From: Entomomonas sp. E2T0
GTDB lineage: Bacteria > Pseudomonadota > Gammaproteobacteria > Pseudomonadales > Pseudomonadaceae
NCBI RefSeq assembly: GCF_025985425.1
Contig: NZ_CP094972.1
Coordinates: 310,001-374,000 of the forward strand
Reading direction: 5' to 3'
Length of the DNA stretch: 64,000 nucleotides
Under the pieces are notes generated by a model that worked only from the letters and a program-made list of their open reading frames with translations, was not told where the DNA came from and did not search any database. Below, in pieces: positions 34,811-44,289 of the stretch (positions are counted from its first letter, which is position 1; every line of letters starts with the position of its first letter). Both the position numbers and the translations under genes were made by a program.

Positions 34811-35251
34811 ATGAATAAGGTACTTATTACACTACTAATGATCACAGCTTCATCATTAGCACTTGCAGAAAATGAGAACTGGATAGAAACACAAAAAGAA
34901 TCTCATATCTTTATCAACAAAGACAGCATTACCACTGATAAAGAAAATCCTAATCTTAAAACAGTTACGATATCCGTTAATATTCCATCCATGCAGGATA
35001 GAAAAGCTAACCCTACAAAAACCAAACTAACTAATCCTTATCCATTATCTTACCTCACAAAATTCACTATCAATTGCCAAGATAAAACCGCAAAGATGGG
35101 CGAACAATACTTACACGAGAATTTTTTTGGTCAGGGAAAAGTGCTAGAACAAGCAAATGCTGATCCTCAAGCAGAATTTATTCCATTAGAAGGTCCAGAT
35201 GCAAAACTGATATGGGAAGTGACTTGTACGCCAGCACAACCTGCCATCTAA
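34811..35251 (+). CDS. Exported adhesin-E-like small protein
   Basis: A 146-residue protein with signal peptide MNKVLITLLMITASSLALA, then NWIETQKESHIFINKDSITTD, the pattern of the surface-adhesin E domain. Two Cys (in FTINCQDK and WEVTCTP) likely form a disulfide. Location: periplasm or cell surface. Adhesion is known for the Haemophilus family member; the role here is not shown. It is monocistronic with its own terminator. Confidence 0.65.
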   Translation: MNKVLITLLMITASSLALAENENWIETQKESHIFINKDSITTDKENPNLKTVTISVNIPSMQDRKANPTKTKLTNPYPLSYLTKFTINCQDKTAKMGEQYLHENFFGQGKVLEQANADPQAEFIPLEGPDAKLIWEVTCTPAQPAI

Positions 35252-35263
35252 CCTTTACTAGCT

Positions 35264-35287
35264 TTAAGGGGCTCAAAGGCCCCTTTA
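35264..35287 (+). terminator. Intrinsic terminator after the adhesin-E-like gene
   Basis: AAGGGGC and GCCCCTT form a 7-bp GC-rich stem with a short loop, followed by a T-rich stretch, 12 bp after the stop at 35251. Confidence 0.8.
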
Positions 35288-35514
35288 TATATCTTTGCTT
35301 AATATCATCTAGCAACTGATTTACTCACAAATAGTTATAATTATTTAATTGATAATAAAAACAATAAACATCACTATGAAAGAAATTGTGATGATCATAA
35401 TTATCAACTGTTATTTAAAAAGTAACTTTTTAATACTTTTTGTAGTCCATATATACAATAAATCTTTGCGACAATCACTCTTACTAACAAATTCAAAGAG
35501 CATGGAGTTAAATA
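35288..35514. other. AT-rich intergenic region upstream of the DUF3141 gene
   Basis: 227 bp with no convincing gene. An in-frame stretch from 35349 overlaps the DUF3141 start and is probably spurious. GGAG at 35505 is a good ribosome-binding site for the ATG at 35515. Confidence 0.5.
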
Positions 35515-37833
35515 ATGAAAAACGATATGCGTACAAAACCTTTTACTATTTCCCAAGTAGCTGCTGGCAAAATTACTACCTTACTGCAAAAACGCATTAC
35601 AGACGCGGAACAAGCTTTTTCTAGTAGCGTACAATCAACCTATGAAAGAAATATACAACCTGTTATCAATACCAGTCTTTTTTATCAACCAATGCAACTT
35701 TGCCAAGCATGGCAAAACTATGTTATTGATTCTACAGAACGTAGTATTTTATTTTGGGACACATTAAGACAACGTGGTGACGATTACTTAAAATTAAAAG
35801 ATGAAGGAAACCCTCCACTACTCCACTTTGATTATGAAATACTACTTGATGCTCGTAAATTTGCTAAACCTGTTAACTATGCACTAGCACGTATTCTTCC
35901 ACCGACAGGCGTAACTATAGATAATAAAAAACGGCCTTATGTCATTATTGATCCACGTGCAGGTCAAGTACCAGGTATAGGTGGTTTTAAAGATGACTCT
36001 CAAGTAGGTGTTGCACTAAGAGCTGGACACCCTGTTTATTTTGTACTTTTCTTCCCTACTCCAGAACCTAACCAAACAATTTTGGATGTTACTGATGTAG
36101 AAGATATTTTTGTCAAAAAAGTGTGTGAACTTCACCCAGAAAGTTCAAAACCTATCATTATTGGTAACTGCCAAGGTGGCTGGGCAGTGATGATGCTTGC
36201 CGCAGCTAATCCTAAAGATGTAGGAGTATTATTGCTTAGTGGTTCACCTCTATCCTATTGGGGAGGTGCTTGGACTAGTGGTAAAGGCAACAACCCTATG
36301 CGTTATGCAGGTGGACTAATGGGTGGTAGCTGGATGTCCTCCTTAGCATCTGATCTTGGCAATGGTCATTTTGATGGTGCTTATCTTGTTCAAAACTTTG
36401 AAAATCTAAATCCTGCTAATACACTTTGGACTAAATACCGTGCGGTATACAATAAAATTGATACTGAGCCACCACGCTTTTTAGATTTTGAAAAATGGTG
36501 GGGATCACTATCCCTCATGAATGGCAAAGAGATGGATTGGATTGTTCAAAATTTATTTGTTGGTAATGAATTATGGACAGGAAAGATTCGAGCTAACGAT
36601 GGTAGGCCATTAGATATTCGTAATGTACATTGCCCTATCGTTATCTTTGCATCTCTAGGTGACAACATTACTCCACCACAACAAGCTTTCAATTGGATAG
36701 CTGATATTTACTCATCAACTGATGAAATTAAAGCACGAGGTCAAGTCATTGTCGGTTTACTCCATGAAAGTATCGGCCATTTAGGTGTTTTTGTTTCTGG
36801 TAAAGTAGCTCGTAAAGAATATAAAGAACTCGTTCCTGTTCTTGATAACATTGAAGCACTAAACCCTGGTTTATATGGTATGAAAATTACTGAAAAACCA
36901 ATTAAAAAAGGCCAAGATCCTGAATATGATGTATCCTTTGTAGAGTATCGCTTAGAAGATCTAGCTAAACAACTTAATAAATATGAACGTGCTGATGAAC
37001 AACCCTTTAAAGCGGTTGAAGTTATTTCAGAATTCAATCAAAAAGCTTATGAACTATTCGCACAACCAATTATTCAAGCTTATGCAAGTGAGAATACAGC
37101 AGAATTAATTCGTGAAATGCATCCATCACGGGTAGAAAAATGGGCGGTTTCCAGTGGCTTTAATCCATTTATGAATATGCTGCAACCTATTGCAGCTAAA
37201 GTAAGAGCTAATAGACAACCCACAGATCGTTCTGATAATCCTTTTGCTATATTAGAAGAAGCTGTATCAGAAACAATTGAAACTAACTTAAATCTTTATC
37301 GAGATATTCGCGATACCATCACAGAGTCTTTATTCTTTTCAATATACACCTCACCTTTCGGTATATATTTGATTCAAAAAGATACTGAAAGTATCGAGCC
37401 TAAAGAACCTCAAAAGATTAAAAACCCTACCAAACAACCTGTTGTACAACAAGCACTATTGGACATCAATAAAGGTGGTCTAATCGCCGCAGTAGTAAGA
37501 ACCATACTTCTTTTAGAAAAAGATGGTGAACATATTACCCTTGACTGTTTAGAAACTAAAAAAGAAAGTGTACAAAAATATCTACACCTGCTTGGTCCAT
37601 TTGAAATAGATGATGTTCGCCAAATTAGAGGTAGAGAAGAATTACTCTGTTATTACTACCCAGAAAAATCATTACAAACCTTACCTAAACTACTTAGTAA
37701 ACCGAAAGACAAAGAAACTTATGTAAAATTCTTTAGCCTGCTTGCAGAAGATGCAAAAGCTACTGTCAAAGGTAAACTATGTGCTCAGCAACAGCGCTTA
37801 GTAGAAAAAATCAAACATATTATTAATGTCTAA
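35515..37833 (+). CDS. DUF3141 protein, PHA-synthase-like alpha/beta hydrolase
   Basis: A 772-residue protein. Residues about 215-230 contain PIIIGNCQGGWAVMML, a lipase-box-like motif with Cys in the nucleophile position, as in polyhydroxyalkanoate synthases. A later Asp (FASLGDNITPP) and His (HESIGHLGVF) complete a possible Cys-Asp-His triad. It is recognised as DUF3141. The C-terminal 300 residues form a helical extension. No PhaA/B/R gene is nearby, so true PHA synthesis is not supported. Confidence 0.8.
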   Translation: MKNDMRTKPFTISQVAAGKITTLLQKRITDAEQAFSSSVQSTYERNIQPVINTSLFYQPMQLCQAWQNYVIDSTERSILFWDTLRQRGDDYLKLKDEGNPPLLHFDYEILLDARKFAKPVNYALARILPPTGVTIDNKKRPYVIIDPRAGQVPGIGGFKDDSQVGVALRAGHPVYFVLFFPTPEPNQTILDVTDVEDIFVKKVCELHPESSKPIIIGNCQGGWAVMMLAAANPKDVGVLLLSGSPLSYWGGAWTSGKGNNPMRYAGGLMGGSWMSSLASDLGNGHFDGAYLVQNFENLNPANTLWTKYRAVYNKIDTEPPRFLDFEKWWGSLSLMNGKEMDWIVQNLFVGNELWTGKIRANDGRPLDIRNVHCPIVIFASLGDNITPPQQAFNWIADIYSSTDEIKARGQVIVGLLHESIGHLGVFVSGKVARKEYKELVPVLDNIEALNPGLYGMKITEKPIKKGQDPEYDVSFVEYRLEDLAKQLNKYERADEQPFKAVEVISEFNQKAYELFAQPIIQAYASENTAELIREMHPSRVEKWAVSSGFNPFMNMLQPIAAKVRANRQPTDRSDNPFAILEEAVSETIETNLNLYRDIRDTITESLFFSIYTSPFGIYLIQKDTESIEPKEPQKIKNPTKQPVVQQALLDINKGGLIAAVVRTILLLEKDGEHITLDCLETKKESVQKYLHLLGPFEIDDVRQIRGREELLCYYYPEKSLQTLPKLLSKPKDKETYVKFFSLLAEDAKATVKGKLCAQQQRLVEKIKHIINV

Positions 37834-37843
37834 TTGTTTAGAC

Positions 37844-37872
37844 TTCTTGCTATATAACCAATATAGCAAGAA
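37844..37872. terminator. Stem-loop between the DUF3141 and GST genes
   Basis: TTCTTGCTATAT and ATATAGCAAGAA form a perfect 12-bp stem with a 5-nt loop, 10 bp after the DUF3141 stop. It lacks a strong U tract, so it may be an inefficient terminator or an mRNA-stabilising hairpin. Confidence 0.55.
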
Positions 37873-37900
37873 ATCAATTATTAACAAGAGAGAAATATAA

Positions 37901-38539
37901 ATGCTAACACCACATATCTTAGGCCCTGAATTTAGTAGCTTCTTACGTGCTGTTCGATTATATTGTGAGGAGTTAGGTATTAACTACACTTATGGCCTAG
38001 AAGTTAATAGAAAACATATTACTTTAGGCAGCGAAGAATTAAAACAATATCATCCTTTTAAAAAAGTACCTGTGCTGATCTACAATAATACAGCTATTTT
38101 TGAGACAACTACTATTTGTCGTTTCCTTGATATTATTTCTGCACCAAATAATTTAACCCCTAAAGATCCTTTAACAATAGCCCTAGTAGATGAGTGGGCT
38201 GGTGCCTTAAGCCTATATGTTGACAATATTCTCATTCGTCAGTACGTTCTAGAGTTTGCTTTTCCTAAGGGGCCAAATAAGAGTATTCGAGAGGAAATAA
38301 TTAAAGAAATAACACCCAAAGTAATAGAAACTCTAATATTTTTAGATAAACACCTAGCCGACAAGCCATTTTTCTGTGGTATTTCCTACAGCATGGCGGA
38401 TGCTATCCTTACTCCCATACTTGACTATGTAATACAAACCCCTAAAGCTACTGAACTATTTAATAATACAACAAATCTTATACCCTATTTAACAAGGATG
38501 AAAGAAAGGCCATCAGGCAAAACAGTTTTAAAAAAATAA
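37901..38539 (+). CDS. Glutathione S-transferase family protein
   Basis: A 212-residue protein with an N-terminal thioredoxin-like domain (FSSFLRAVRLYCEELGINYTYG, then HPFKKVPVLIYNNTAIFETTTICRFLD, which carries the cis-Pro and the E-T/S glutathione-binding residues) and an all-helical C-terminal domain with SMADAILTPILDY. Substrate is unknown; cytosolic. Confidence 0.85.
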   Translation: MLTPHILGPEFSSFLRAVRLYCEELGINYTYGLEVNRKHITLGSEELKQYHPFKKVPVLIYNNTAIFETTTICRFLDIISAPNNLTPKDPLTIALVDEWAGALSLYVDNILIRQYVLEFAFPKGPNKSIREEIIKEITPKVIETLIFLDKHLADKPFFCGISYSMADAILTPILDYVIQTPKATELFNNTTNLIPYLTRMKERPSGKTVLKK

Positions 38540-38660
38540 CTTTATTACTATAAAATAAAGTAAATTTTATTTTTACTATCGCCATTAACAAAATCTAATG
38601 TAACATGTCATAATGTTTATATTATTTTATTAATGGCTGCTAACAGATTAAACAGTTACT

Positions 38661-39557
38661 ATGCGGATGCGATTACTTTTATTAGGTGGTGGTAATTTAC
38701 TAGGACAATCTCTAATAGAACAGGGAGCGTTAGAAGGTGTTGAATTTCATACCCCTAAACCACCTAAAGAAGGCTGGAACCCAGATAACTTAGCTATACT
38801 TCTACAAGAAGTGCAACCTAATTGTATCATTAATTTAGCCTATTATTTTGATTGGTTCCAAACAAGAGAAGTAGATACAGCAAAACTTAGCTCACAAATA
38901 AACATCATAGAACATCTTGCTAAACTGTGTCATCAACAGTCTATTATTCTATTTCAACCTTCAAGTTACCGTGTTTTTGGTGGTACTCGTATTACAGCCT
39001 ACAACGAAGAAGATGAACCACTACCTATTTCAGTATTAGGGCAAGCACTGTGGCAAATGGAACAAATAGTTGCAGAAGAATGCCCTAAACACGTACTTGT
39101 TCGTTTTGGTTGGCTACTAGATTATAGTGCTGATGGTAAAGTGGGAAGACTAATAAAACGTGCAGAAACACTTCCAGAAGTACAACTAGCAGATGATCGA
39201 CGAGGTAATCCAACCCCTGTTGATGATGCCGCTCGTGTTATTTTAGGCATTTTACAACAGCTTGATTGTAAATTTGAACTGTGGGGGACTTATCATTATG
39301 GTGGAATGGAAGCAACCTCATCACTAGCTTGGGGACAAGTTGCCTTAGCTGAAGCACGCAACTATGATAAAAACCTAACAGAAAACATCATAGCTAAACC
39401 GCACACAGACTTTAATGATGCCACCGTAGAACCCCAATACTCAGTTCTTGCTTGTAAAAAAATTCTTCATACCTTTGGTATTAAACAACGTGCTTGGCGT
39501 GCTGCTATTCCTGAGCTATTTAAACTATTCTATAACCACTCACAAACAGATAAATAA
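38661..39557 (+). CDS. Sugar-nucleotide reductase-like protein (RmlD-type SDR)
   Basis: A 298-residue extended SDR protein: a Rossmann start RLLLLGGGNLLGQSLIE, then INLAYYFDWFQ, FQPSSYRVFGG and LVRFGWLLD. It resembles dTDP-4-dehydrorhamnose reductases, but the YxxxK motif is not clearly present, so enzymatic activity is uncertain. It lies upstream of rlmM, an arrangement I recall from Pseudomonas. Confidence 0.7.
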   Translation: MRMRLLLLGGGNLLGQSLIEQGALEGVEFHTPKPPKEGWNPDNLAILLQEVQPNCIINLAYYFDWFQTREVDTAKLSSQINIIEHLAKLCHQQSIILFQPSSYRVFGGTRITAYNEEDEPLPISVLGQALWQMEQIVAEECPKHVLVRFGWLLDYSADGKVGRLIKRAETLPEVQLADDRRGNPTPVDDAARVILGILQQLDCKFELWGTYHYGGMEATSSLAWGQVALAEARNYDKNLTENIIAKPHTDFNDATVEPQYSVLACKKILHTFGIKQRAWRAAIPELFKLFYNHSQTDK

Positions 39558-39646
39558 CAGTATAAGTTAACTGTAAACTATGTTATTGCAAGTTCTTAGT
39601 AAAAAACTGCTAAAATATAAAACGACATCATAAAAGAGTTTAAACA

Positions 39647-40702
39647 GTGATCAATACCCTTTTATTACATTGCCGTGCAGGCTTTGAAAGTGAAGTTTGT
39701 GCAGAAATTACCGATAAAGCCAATACTCTTGGAATTATTGGCTATGCCCGAGGCAAAACCAATAATGCTTATGCAGAATTTATCTGCCAAGACCCAGCCC
39801 AAGCAACACAACTTATCAACAAACTACCATTTAATGATCTTATTTTTCCTAGACAATGGTCCATTGGGCAATACATAGAACTTCCAGAAAGTGATCGAAT
39901 TAGTACACTACTCAATACCTTAGAAAACTATCCAACATTTGGTAGTGTCTGGTTGGAAATGCTTGATACTAACGAAGGAAAAGCATTATCTAACTTCTGT
40001 CGTAAATTTGAAAAACCACTTATTAATCACCTAAAAAAATCAGGTAAATTAGAGGACGATCCCAATAAGCCTAGACTACTGCTTACCTTTTTTACAGGAC
40101 AAAAAGTCTTTGTAGGATATGCCCTTCCTAATAACAGTGCCAAATGGCCTATGGGTATCCCTCGTTTAAAATTTCCACGTGAAGCACCAAGTCGATCCAC
40201 ATTAAAACTAGAAGAGGCTTGGCATCAATTTATTCCAAGCAAAGAATGGGATAGCAGATTAGCCCCTGCCATGAAAGCTGTAGATCTAGGAGCAGCACCA
40301 GGTGGTTGGACATGGCAACTGATAAAAAGACACATGTATGTAGCAGCCATTGATAACGGCCCAATGCAACAACAACTGATGGAAACAGGCCAAGTAGAAC
40401 ATATTCGTGCAGATGGCTTTACTTACCAACCACGCAAACCCGTAAACTGGATGGTTTGTGATATTGTTGAAAAACCAGCGCGCACAGCCGCAATGGTACA
40501 AACATGGTTAACTGAAGGTTGGTGCAAAGAAGCCATTGTTAATTTTAAATTGCCCATGAAGCAACGTTATCAAGAAGTCGTTAAACTAATTGAAAAAATG
40601 TATGATCATTTTATTAACCATCAAATAAAAGTTAAAATTACCTGCAAACAACTTTATCATGATAGAGAAGAAATCACCTGCCATTTACAACGACTCAATT
40701 AG
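39647..40702 (+). CDS. rlmM: 23S rRNA (cytidine-2498-2'-O)-methyltransferase
   Basis: A 351-residue protein with GTG start. It has an N-terminal THUMP-like region and a C-terminal Rossmann-like domain with the SAM motif AVDLGAAPGGWTWQL near residue 212, and the family stretch KFPREAPSRSTLKLEEAW. It methylates C2498 of 23S rRNA. The tusA gene follows by 9 bp. Confidence 0.92.
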   Translation: MINTLLLHCRAGFESEVCAEITDKANTLGIIGYARGKTNNAYAEFICQDPAQATQLINKLPFNDLIFPRQWSIGQYIELPESDRISTLLNTLENYPTFGSVWLEMLDTNEGKALSNFCRKFEKPLINHLKKSGKLEDDPNKPRLLLTFFTGQKVFVGYALPNNSAKWPMGIPRLKFPREAPSRSTLKLEEAWHQFIPSKEWDSRLAPAMKAVDLGAAPGGWTWQLIKRHMYVAAIDNGPMQQQLMETGQVEHIRADGFTYQPRKPVNWMVCDIVEKPARTAAMVQTWLTEGWCKEAIVNFKLPMKQRYQEVVKLIEKMYDHFINHQIKVKITCKQLYHDREEITCHLQRLN

Positions 40703-40711
40703 GGCTACAAA

Positions 40712-40963
40712 ATGACTCAAGATATATTACAACCAGATGACATATTAGACGCTACAGGGTTACTCTGCCCCGAACCTATCATGCTATTACACAATAAAAT
40801 TAGAGATCTACCTGCTGGCGGTCTACTTAAAATAATTGCTACAGACCCATCAACACAAAGAGATATTCCTAAATTCTGCAATTTCTTAGAACACCAATTA
40901 ATTGCACAAAATAACGATAAAACCACTTATTACTACTGGATACGTAAAAAAGCTAACAGTTAA
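40712..40963 (+). CDS. tusA: Sulfurtransferase TusA
   Basis: An 83-residue protein with the catalytic Cys in [17 protein letters not shown], the CPxP motif of TusA, and [20 protein letters not shown]. It relays sulfur for 2-thiouridine formation in tRNA. It overlaps the convergent MATE gene stop by 4 bp and is probably co-transcribed with rlmM. Confidence 0.92.
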   Translation: MTQDILQPDDILDATGLLCPEPIMLLHNKIRDLPAGGLLKIIATDPSTQRDIPKFCNFLEHQLIAQNNDKTTYYYWIRKKANS

Positions 40964-42369
40964 CTACTAGCGACTGCCAACTTTTTTAGTTGATTACGGC
41001 TTTGATACACAAAACGTGCACCCAACATTACTGAAGCAAATGTTAACCCAATAATCAAACTAATCCAAAATCCTGCTGGCCCACTTGGCTCACCCCAATA
41101 ATTAGTTAACCCCAATGTATAACCTATAGGCATAGCAATAACCCAATAGGAAATCAGCGTAATCAACATAATGATTCCAGTATCCTGATAACCTCTTAAG
41201 GCACCTGCACAAGTCACTTGAATAGCATCTGGTAACTGATAAATAGCTGCAAAAATAATCAAATGACCAGCCAATAGTAATACAGCCTTGTCAGTTGTAT
41301 AAAACCCTGCCACATACTCCTTAAAAATCCACATCAACACAGTTGACACACCAGAAAGTAAAAAAGCAACTAAAATGCCTGTATGTGCTGAAAATTTAGC
41401 TGCCATAGGCTCTTTACGTCCCACAGCCTGCCCAACTCGAACAGTAATAGCAATCGAAATAGATAAAGGCACCATAAACACTAATGATGAAAAATTCAGC
41501 GCTATCATATGCCCAGCAACAATATCATCACCTAATTTAGCAATCAACAACGCAATAATACTAAAAATACTGGCCTCTGTGAAAACAGCAATGCCAATAG
41601 GAACTCCAACTCGCAACAAATCACCCACTGCTTTCCAATTAGGCATATCAAAACGTTTAAAAATTTCACATTCTTTATAAGCAGGACCATAAGAAACCCA
41701 CCATAAAAAACCAAAAAACATAAACCACATTACAGAAGCACTAGCTATTCCACAACCAGCACCACCCATTGCTGGAAAACCTAATTTACCAAATACTAAG
41801 ACATAATTAACTGGAATATTTAAAATCAACCCAATAATGCCTAACACCATGCTAGGCCTAGGTCTACTAATACCATCACTTAAACAGCGAAATACCTGAT
41901 AAAACGCAATAGCAGGCATACCACCCGCAATCCCATAAATAAACTTCATAGTAAGTGCTGCTGTGTCCTCTGACGCACCCATAATAAGTAACAAAGGATG
42001 AGCACTAACAAGCAATGCAATAACAACCACAACCACCATTGCTGCCATCCATAACGCTTGCCTCACTAATGGCCCTATTTCCTTGTTATTACGTGCACCA
42101 AATAGATTAGCAACCTTAGGTGTGGTTGCCAAAATAACACCTGTCATCAACAAATAAATAGGCACCCATATAGAGTTACCCAAAGCAATGGCTGCTAAAT
42201 CGTGCTTACTAAAATGTCCAGCCATGACCGCATCAACAAACCCCATTGATGTATAAGCCAATTGGGCAATCAAAATAGGCAATGTTAACCCAAATAGTGC
42301 TTTTACCTCAGGAATAAACTGATTCTTTGACATAGCTTGCATATTTTCTACTAATAAATAAAAGGACAT
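40960..42369 (-). CDS. MATE-family multidrug efflux protein (NorM-like)
   Basis: About 460 residues with 12 membrane helices and MATE signatures: [21 protein letters not shown] near the start, [19 protein letters not shown], and in the second half [21 protein letters not shown]. Cation-coupled efflux of drugs or dyes is expected. The start is uncertain: ATG 42342 or 42333 would remove a short leader and better matches NorM starts. Confidence 0.88.
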   Translation of the reverse strand: MSFYLLVENMQAMSKNQFIPEVKALFGLTLPILIAQLAYTSMGFVDAVMAGHFSKHDLAAIALGNSIWVPIYLLMTGVILATTPKVANLFGARNNKEIGPLVRQALWMAAMVVVVVIALLVSAHPLLLIMGASEDTAALTMKFIYGIAGGMPAIAFYQVFRCLSDGISRPRPSMVLGIIGLILNIPVNYVLVFGKLGFPAMGGAGCGIASASVMWFMFFGFLWWVSYGPAYKECEIFKRFDMPNWKAVGDLLRVGVPIGIAVFTEASIFSIIALLIAKLGDDIVAGHMIALNFSSLVFMVPLSISIAITVRVGQAVGRKEPMAAKFSAHTGILVAFLLSGVSTVLMWIFKEYVAGFYTTDKAVLLLAGHLIIFAAIYQLPDAIQVTCAGALRGYQDTGIIMLITLISYWVIAMPIGYTLGLTNYWGEPSGPAGFWISLIIGLTFASVMLGARFVYQSRNQLKKLAVASS

Positions 42370-42531
42370 TACAGCTTACGAAACTTAAATAATAAGAACA
42401 AGCGCTTTTAAAAAATAATTTAAAATTCTACAAAATTAAAAATAATTTAATTTTTTTTCAATTTTTACTTGACGGCCTTCTAAAATCTTAATAGAATGCG
42501 CGCCACTTCTTTGATAGACGAAGTAGTAATT

Positions 42532-42606
42532 GTCCCCTTCGTCTAGTGGTTAGGACATCGCCCTTTCACGGCGGTAACAGGGGTTCGAGTCCCCTAGGGG
42601 ACGCCA
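42532..42606 (+). tRNA. tRNA-Glu (UUC)
   Basis: A full cloverleaf: acceptor GTCCCCT pairs with AGGGGAC, anticodon loop CTTTCAC with TTC, T-arm GGTTCGAGTCC, and encoded CCA. A TTGATA-like region upstream and the tRNA-Gly 6 bp downstream indicate one transcript. Confidence 0.97.
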
Positions 42607-42612
42607 ATTTAA

Positions 42613-42688
42613 GCGGAAATAGCTCAGTTGGTAGAGCATAACCTTGCCAAGGTTAGGGTCGCGAGTTCGAGTCTCGTTTTCCGCTCCA
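42613..42688 (+). tRNA. tRNA-Gly (GCC)
   Basis: Acceptor GCGGAAA pairs with TTTCCGC, anticodon GCC lies in CTTGCCAAG, T-arm is GAGTTCGAGTCTC, and CCA is encoded. A P4-type integrase gene starts 239 bp downstream, so the 3' end of this gene is the probable attachment site of the island. Confidence 0.97.
42661..42688 (+). other. Probable attachment site in the 3' end of tRNA-Gly
   Basis: P4-type integrases often use the T-arm and acceptor end of a tRNA gene as core site. The integrase is directly downstream and oriented away. I looked for a second copy of the tRNA 3' end in the rest of the window and found none. Confidence 0.5.
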
Positions 42689-42802
42689 TTTCTAAATTTA
42701 TATATAGCCAAGTATCGCTATAACATCTTGAAATATATTGCTTTTATAGCTAATTTCACTTCTTATAAATCTACACAAATCTACCTCCAACTACGGTTTT
42801 TT

Positions 42803-42842
42803 TGTACATTATCCTGTACATCAGAATTTTATGTTTGTACAT
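42803..42842. repeat. Three TGTACAT repeats between tRNA-Gly and the integrase
   Basis: TGTACAT occurs at 42803-42809, 42815-42821 and 42836-42842. Placement between att and int fits arm-type binding sites for the integrase or AlpA-type factor. The TGTACA core recurs in the palindrome at 56172-56188 near the island's other side. Confidence 0.5.
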
Positions 42843-42927
42843 CAAATCTATGTTATCTTCGTTACAGTCATGGGCTTGTAAATCAAGGATTTTTAAGTTT
42901 TTACCATGATAATAAGGAGGATATCTA

Positions 42928-44175
42928 ATGGCCTTAACAGATGCTGTTGTTCGTCAAGCAAAACCCAAACAGAAATCATACACACTAAAAGATTTTGACG
43001 GGCTTTATCTCTTTATTGCACCTAATAGCACAAAGAGTTGGCATTTTAGATACCAATTAAAAGGAAAAGGTGTACGTATCTCCCTTGGTACTTATCCAGA
43101 ACTTGGCTTAAGAGATGCCAGAATACTAAGAGATGAAGCACGAACATTAGTTGCTAAAGGGATGGATCCACGTCAACATAAAAAAATTGTCCAAACTGTT
43201 GATTCTGATACTCAACAAGTCACCTTTGCTGTTTTTGCAGAGCATTGGAAAACATTCAAACTAAGAAAACTTGCTACAGGATATACAGGAGGAAGACAGA
43301 GTACGTTGGTACAAATAGAACGTTATATGCGAAAAGATTTGCTACCTGCTTTAGGCAAACTTCCATTAGAAAATATAACACGAGTAGATATACTTAAAGT
43401 ACTTCGCTCAATTGAAAATAGAGGGGCTTTATCCATTGCTGAAAAATGTAGAGGATGGCTCAATGAACTGTTTCGTCATGCTATTGTAGAGGGGCTTATT
43501 AATCATAATCCAGCAGCCGATATGGACATTGTGGCATTACCACAAAAACCAACCCAACATAATCCCTATTTAAAAATGGATGAACTACCAGACTTTATAA
43601 AAACACTCAATAACTATCAAGGAGCACTACAAACCCAACTAGGAATAAAGTTATTATTACTCACAGGAGTGCGTACGGGTGAACTAAGGCAAGCCAATAA
43701 AGATCAATTTGATTTACAACAAGGACTATGGAAAATCCCTGCTGAACAGGTTAAACAACTCCAAAAAAAGGTAAGAACAGCTACCAATGAAATACCACCT
43801 TATATAATCCCATTACCAAGACAAGCGATAACCATTGTAGAACAACTAATTAGTTTAAGTTACCCGTGGCAAAAATACTTACTATGTCATCGCTCAGATC
43901 CAAGCCAGCCTATTAGTGAAAACACCCTAAACCAAGGATTAAGACGTATGGGATATAAAGACAAACTAACAGGTCATGGTATTAGAGCCACACTATCAAC
44001 AGCACTTAATGAACTAGGTTATCCTAAAGAATGGATAGAAGCCCAGCTATCACATTCAGATAAAGACCAAATTAGAGCGACTTACAACCATGCTCAATAC
44101 ATAGAGCAACGCAGAAATATGATGCAAGAATGGGCTGATAAGTTAGATCAAATGATAGATCAACACGTTATATAA
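42928..44175 (+). CDS. int: P4-type tyrosine integrase
   Basis: A 415-residue integrase with a DUF4102-type N-terminal arm-binding domain (LTDAVVRQAKPKQKSYTLKD, then WHFRYQLKGKGVRISLGTYPELGL), a SAM-like core-binding domain and a catalytic domain. Catalytic residues: Arg in LLLTGVRTGELRQA, HxxR in TGHGIRATLS, His in AQLSHSDKDQIRATY, and Tyr in NHAQYIEQRR or the preceding Tyr. A perfect AGGAGG lies 8 bp upstream of the ATG. It integrates the island at tRNA-Gly. Confidence 0.93.
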   Translation: MALTDAVVRQAKPKQKSYTLKDFDGLYLFIAPNSTKSWHFRYQLKGKGVRISLGTYPELGLRDARILRDEARTLVAKGMDPRQHKKIVQTVDSDTQQVTFAVFAEHWKTFKLRKLATGYTGGRQSTLVQIERYMRKDLLPALGKLPLENITRVDILKVLRSIENRGALSIAEKCRGWLNELFRHAIVEGLINHNPAADMDIVALPQKPTQHNPYLKMDELPDFIKTLNNYQGALQTQLGIKLLLLTGVRTGELRQANKDQFDLQQGLWKIPAEQVKQLQKKVRTATNEIPPYIIPLPRQAITIVEQLISLSYPWQKYLLCHRSDPSQPISENTLNQGLRRMGYKDKLTGHGIRATLSTALNELGYPKEWIEAQLSHSDKDQIRATYNHAQYIEQRRNMMQEWADKLDQMIDQHVI

Positions 44176-44289
44176 TTTAAGAAGCCACTAGTGAATAAGG
44201 TTATTCATTATTGATAAGCAAAAATAAAATTGTTTTATTTGCTTATACAAGTAATAATTTAACTTTTATTTTATCAAAGGATTAAATCA

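Noticed and set aside
35349..35624. 91-residue frame upstream of the DUF3141 gene
   Set aside because: It overlaps the DUF3141 start, has no ribosome-binding site and reads as low-complexity AT-rich sequence.
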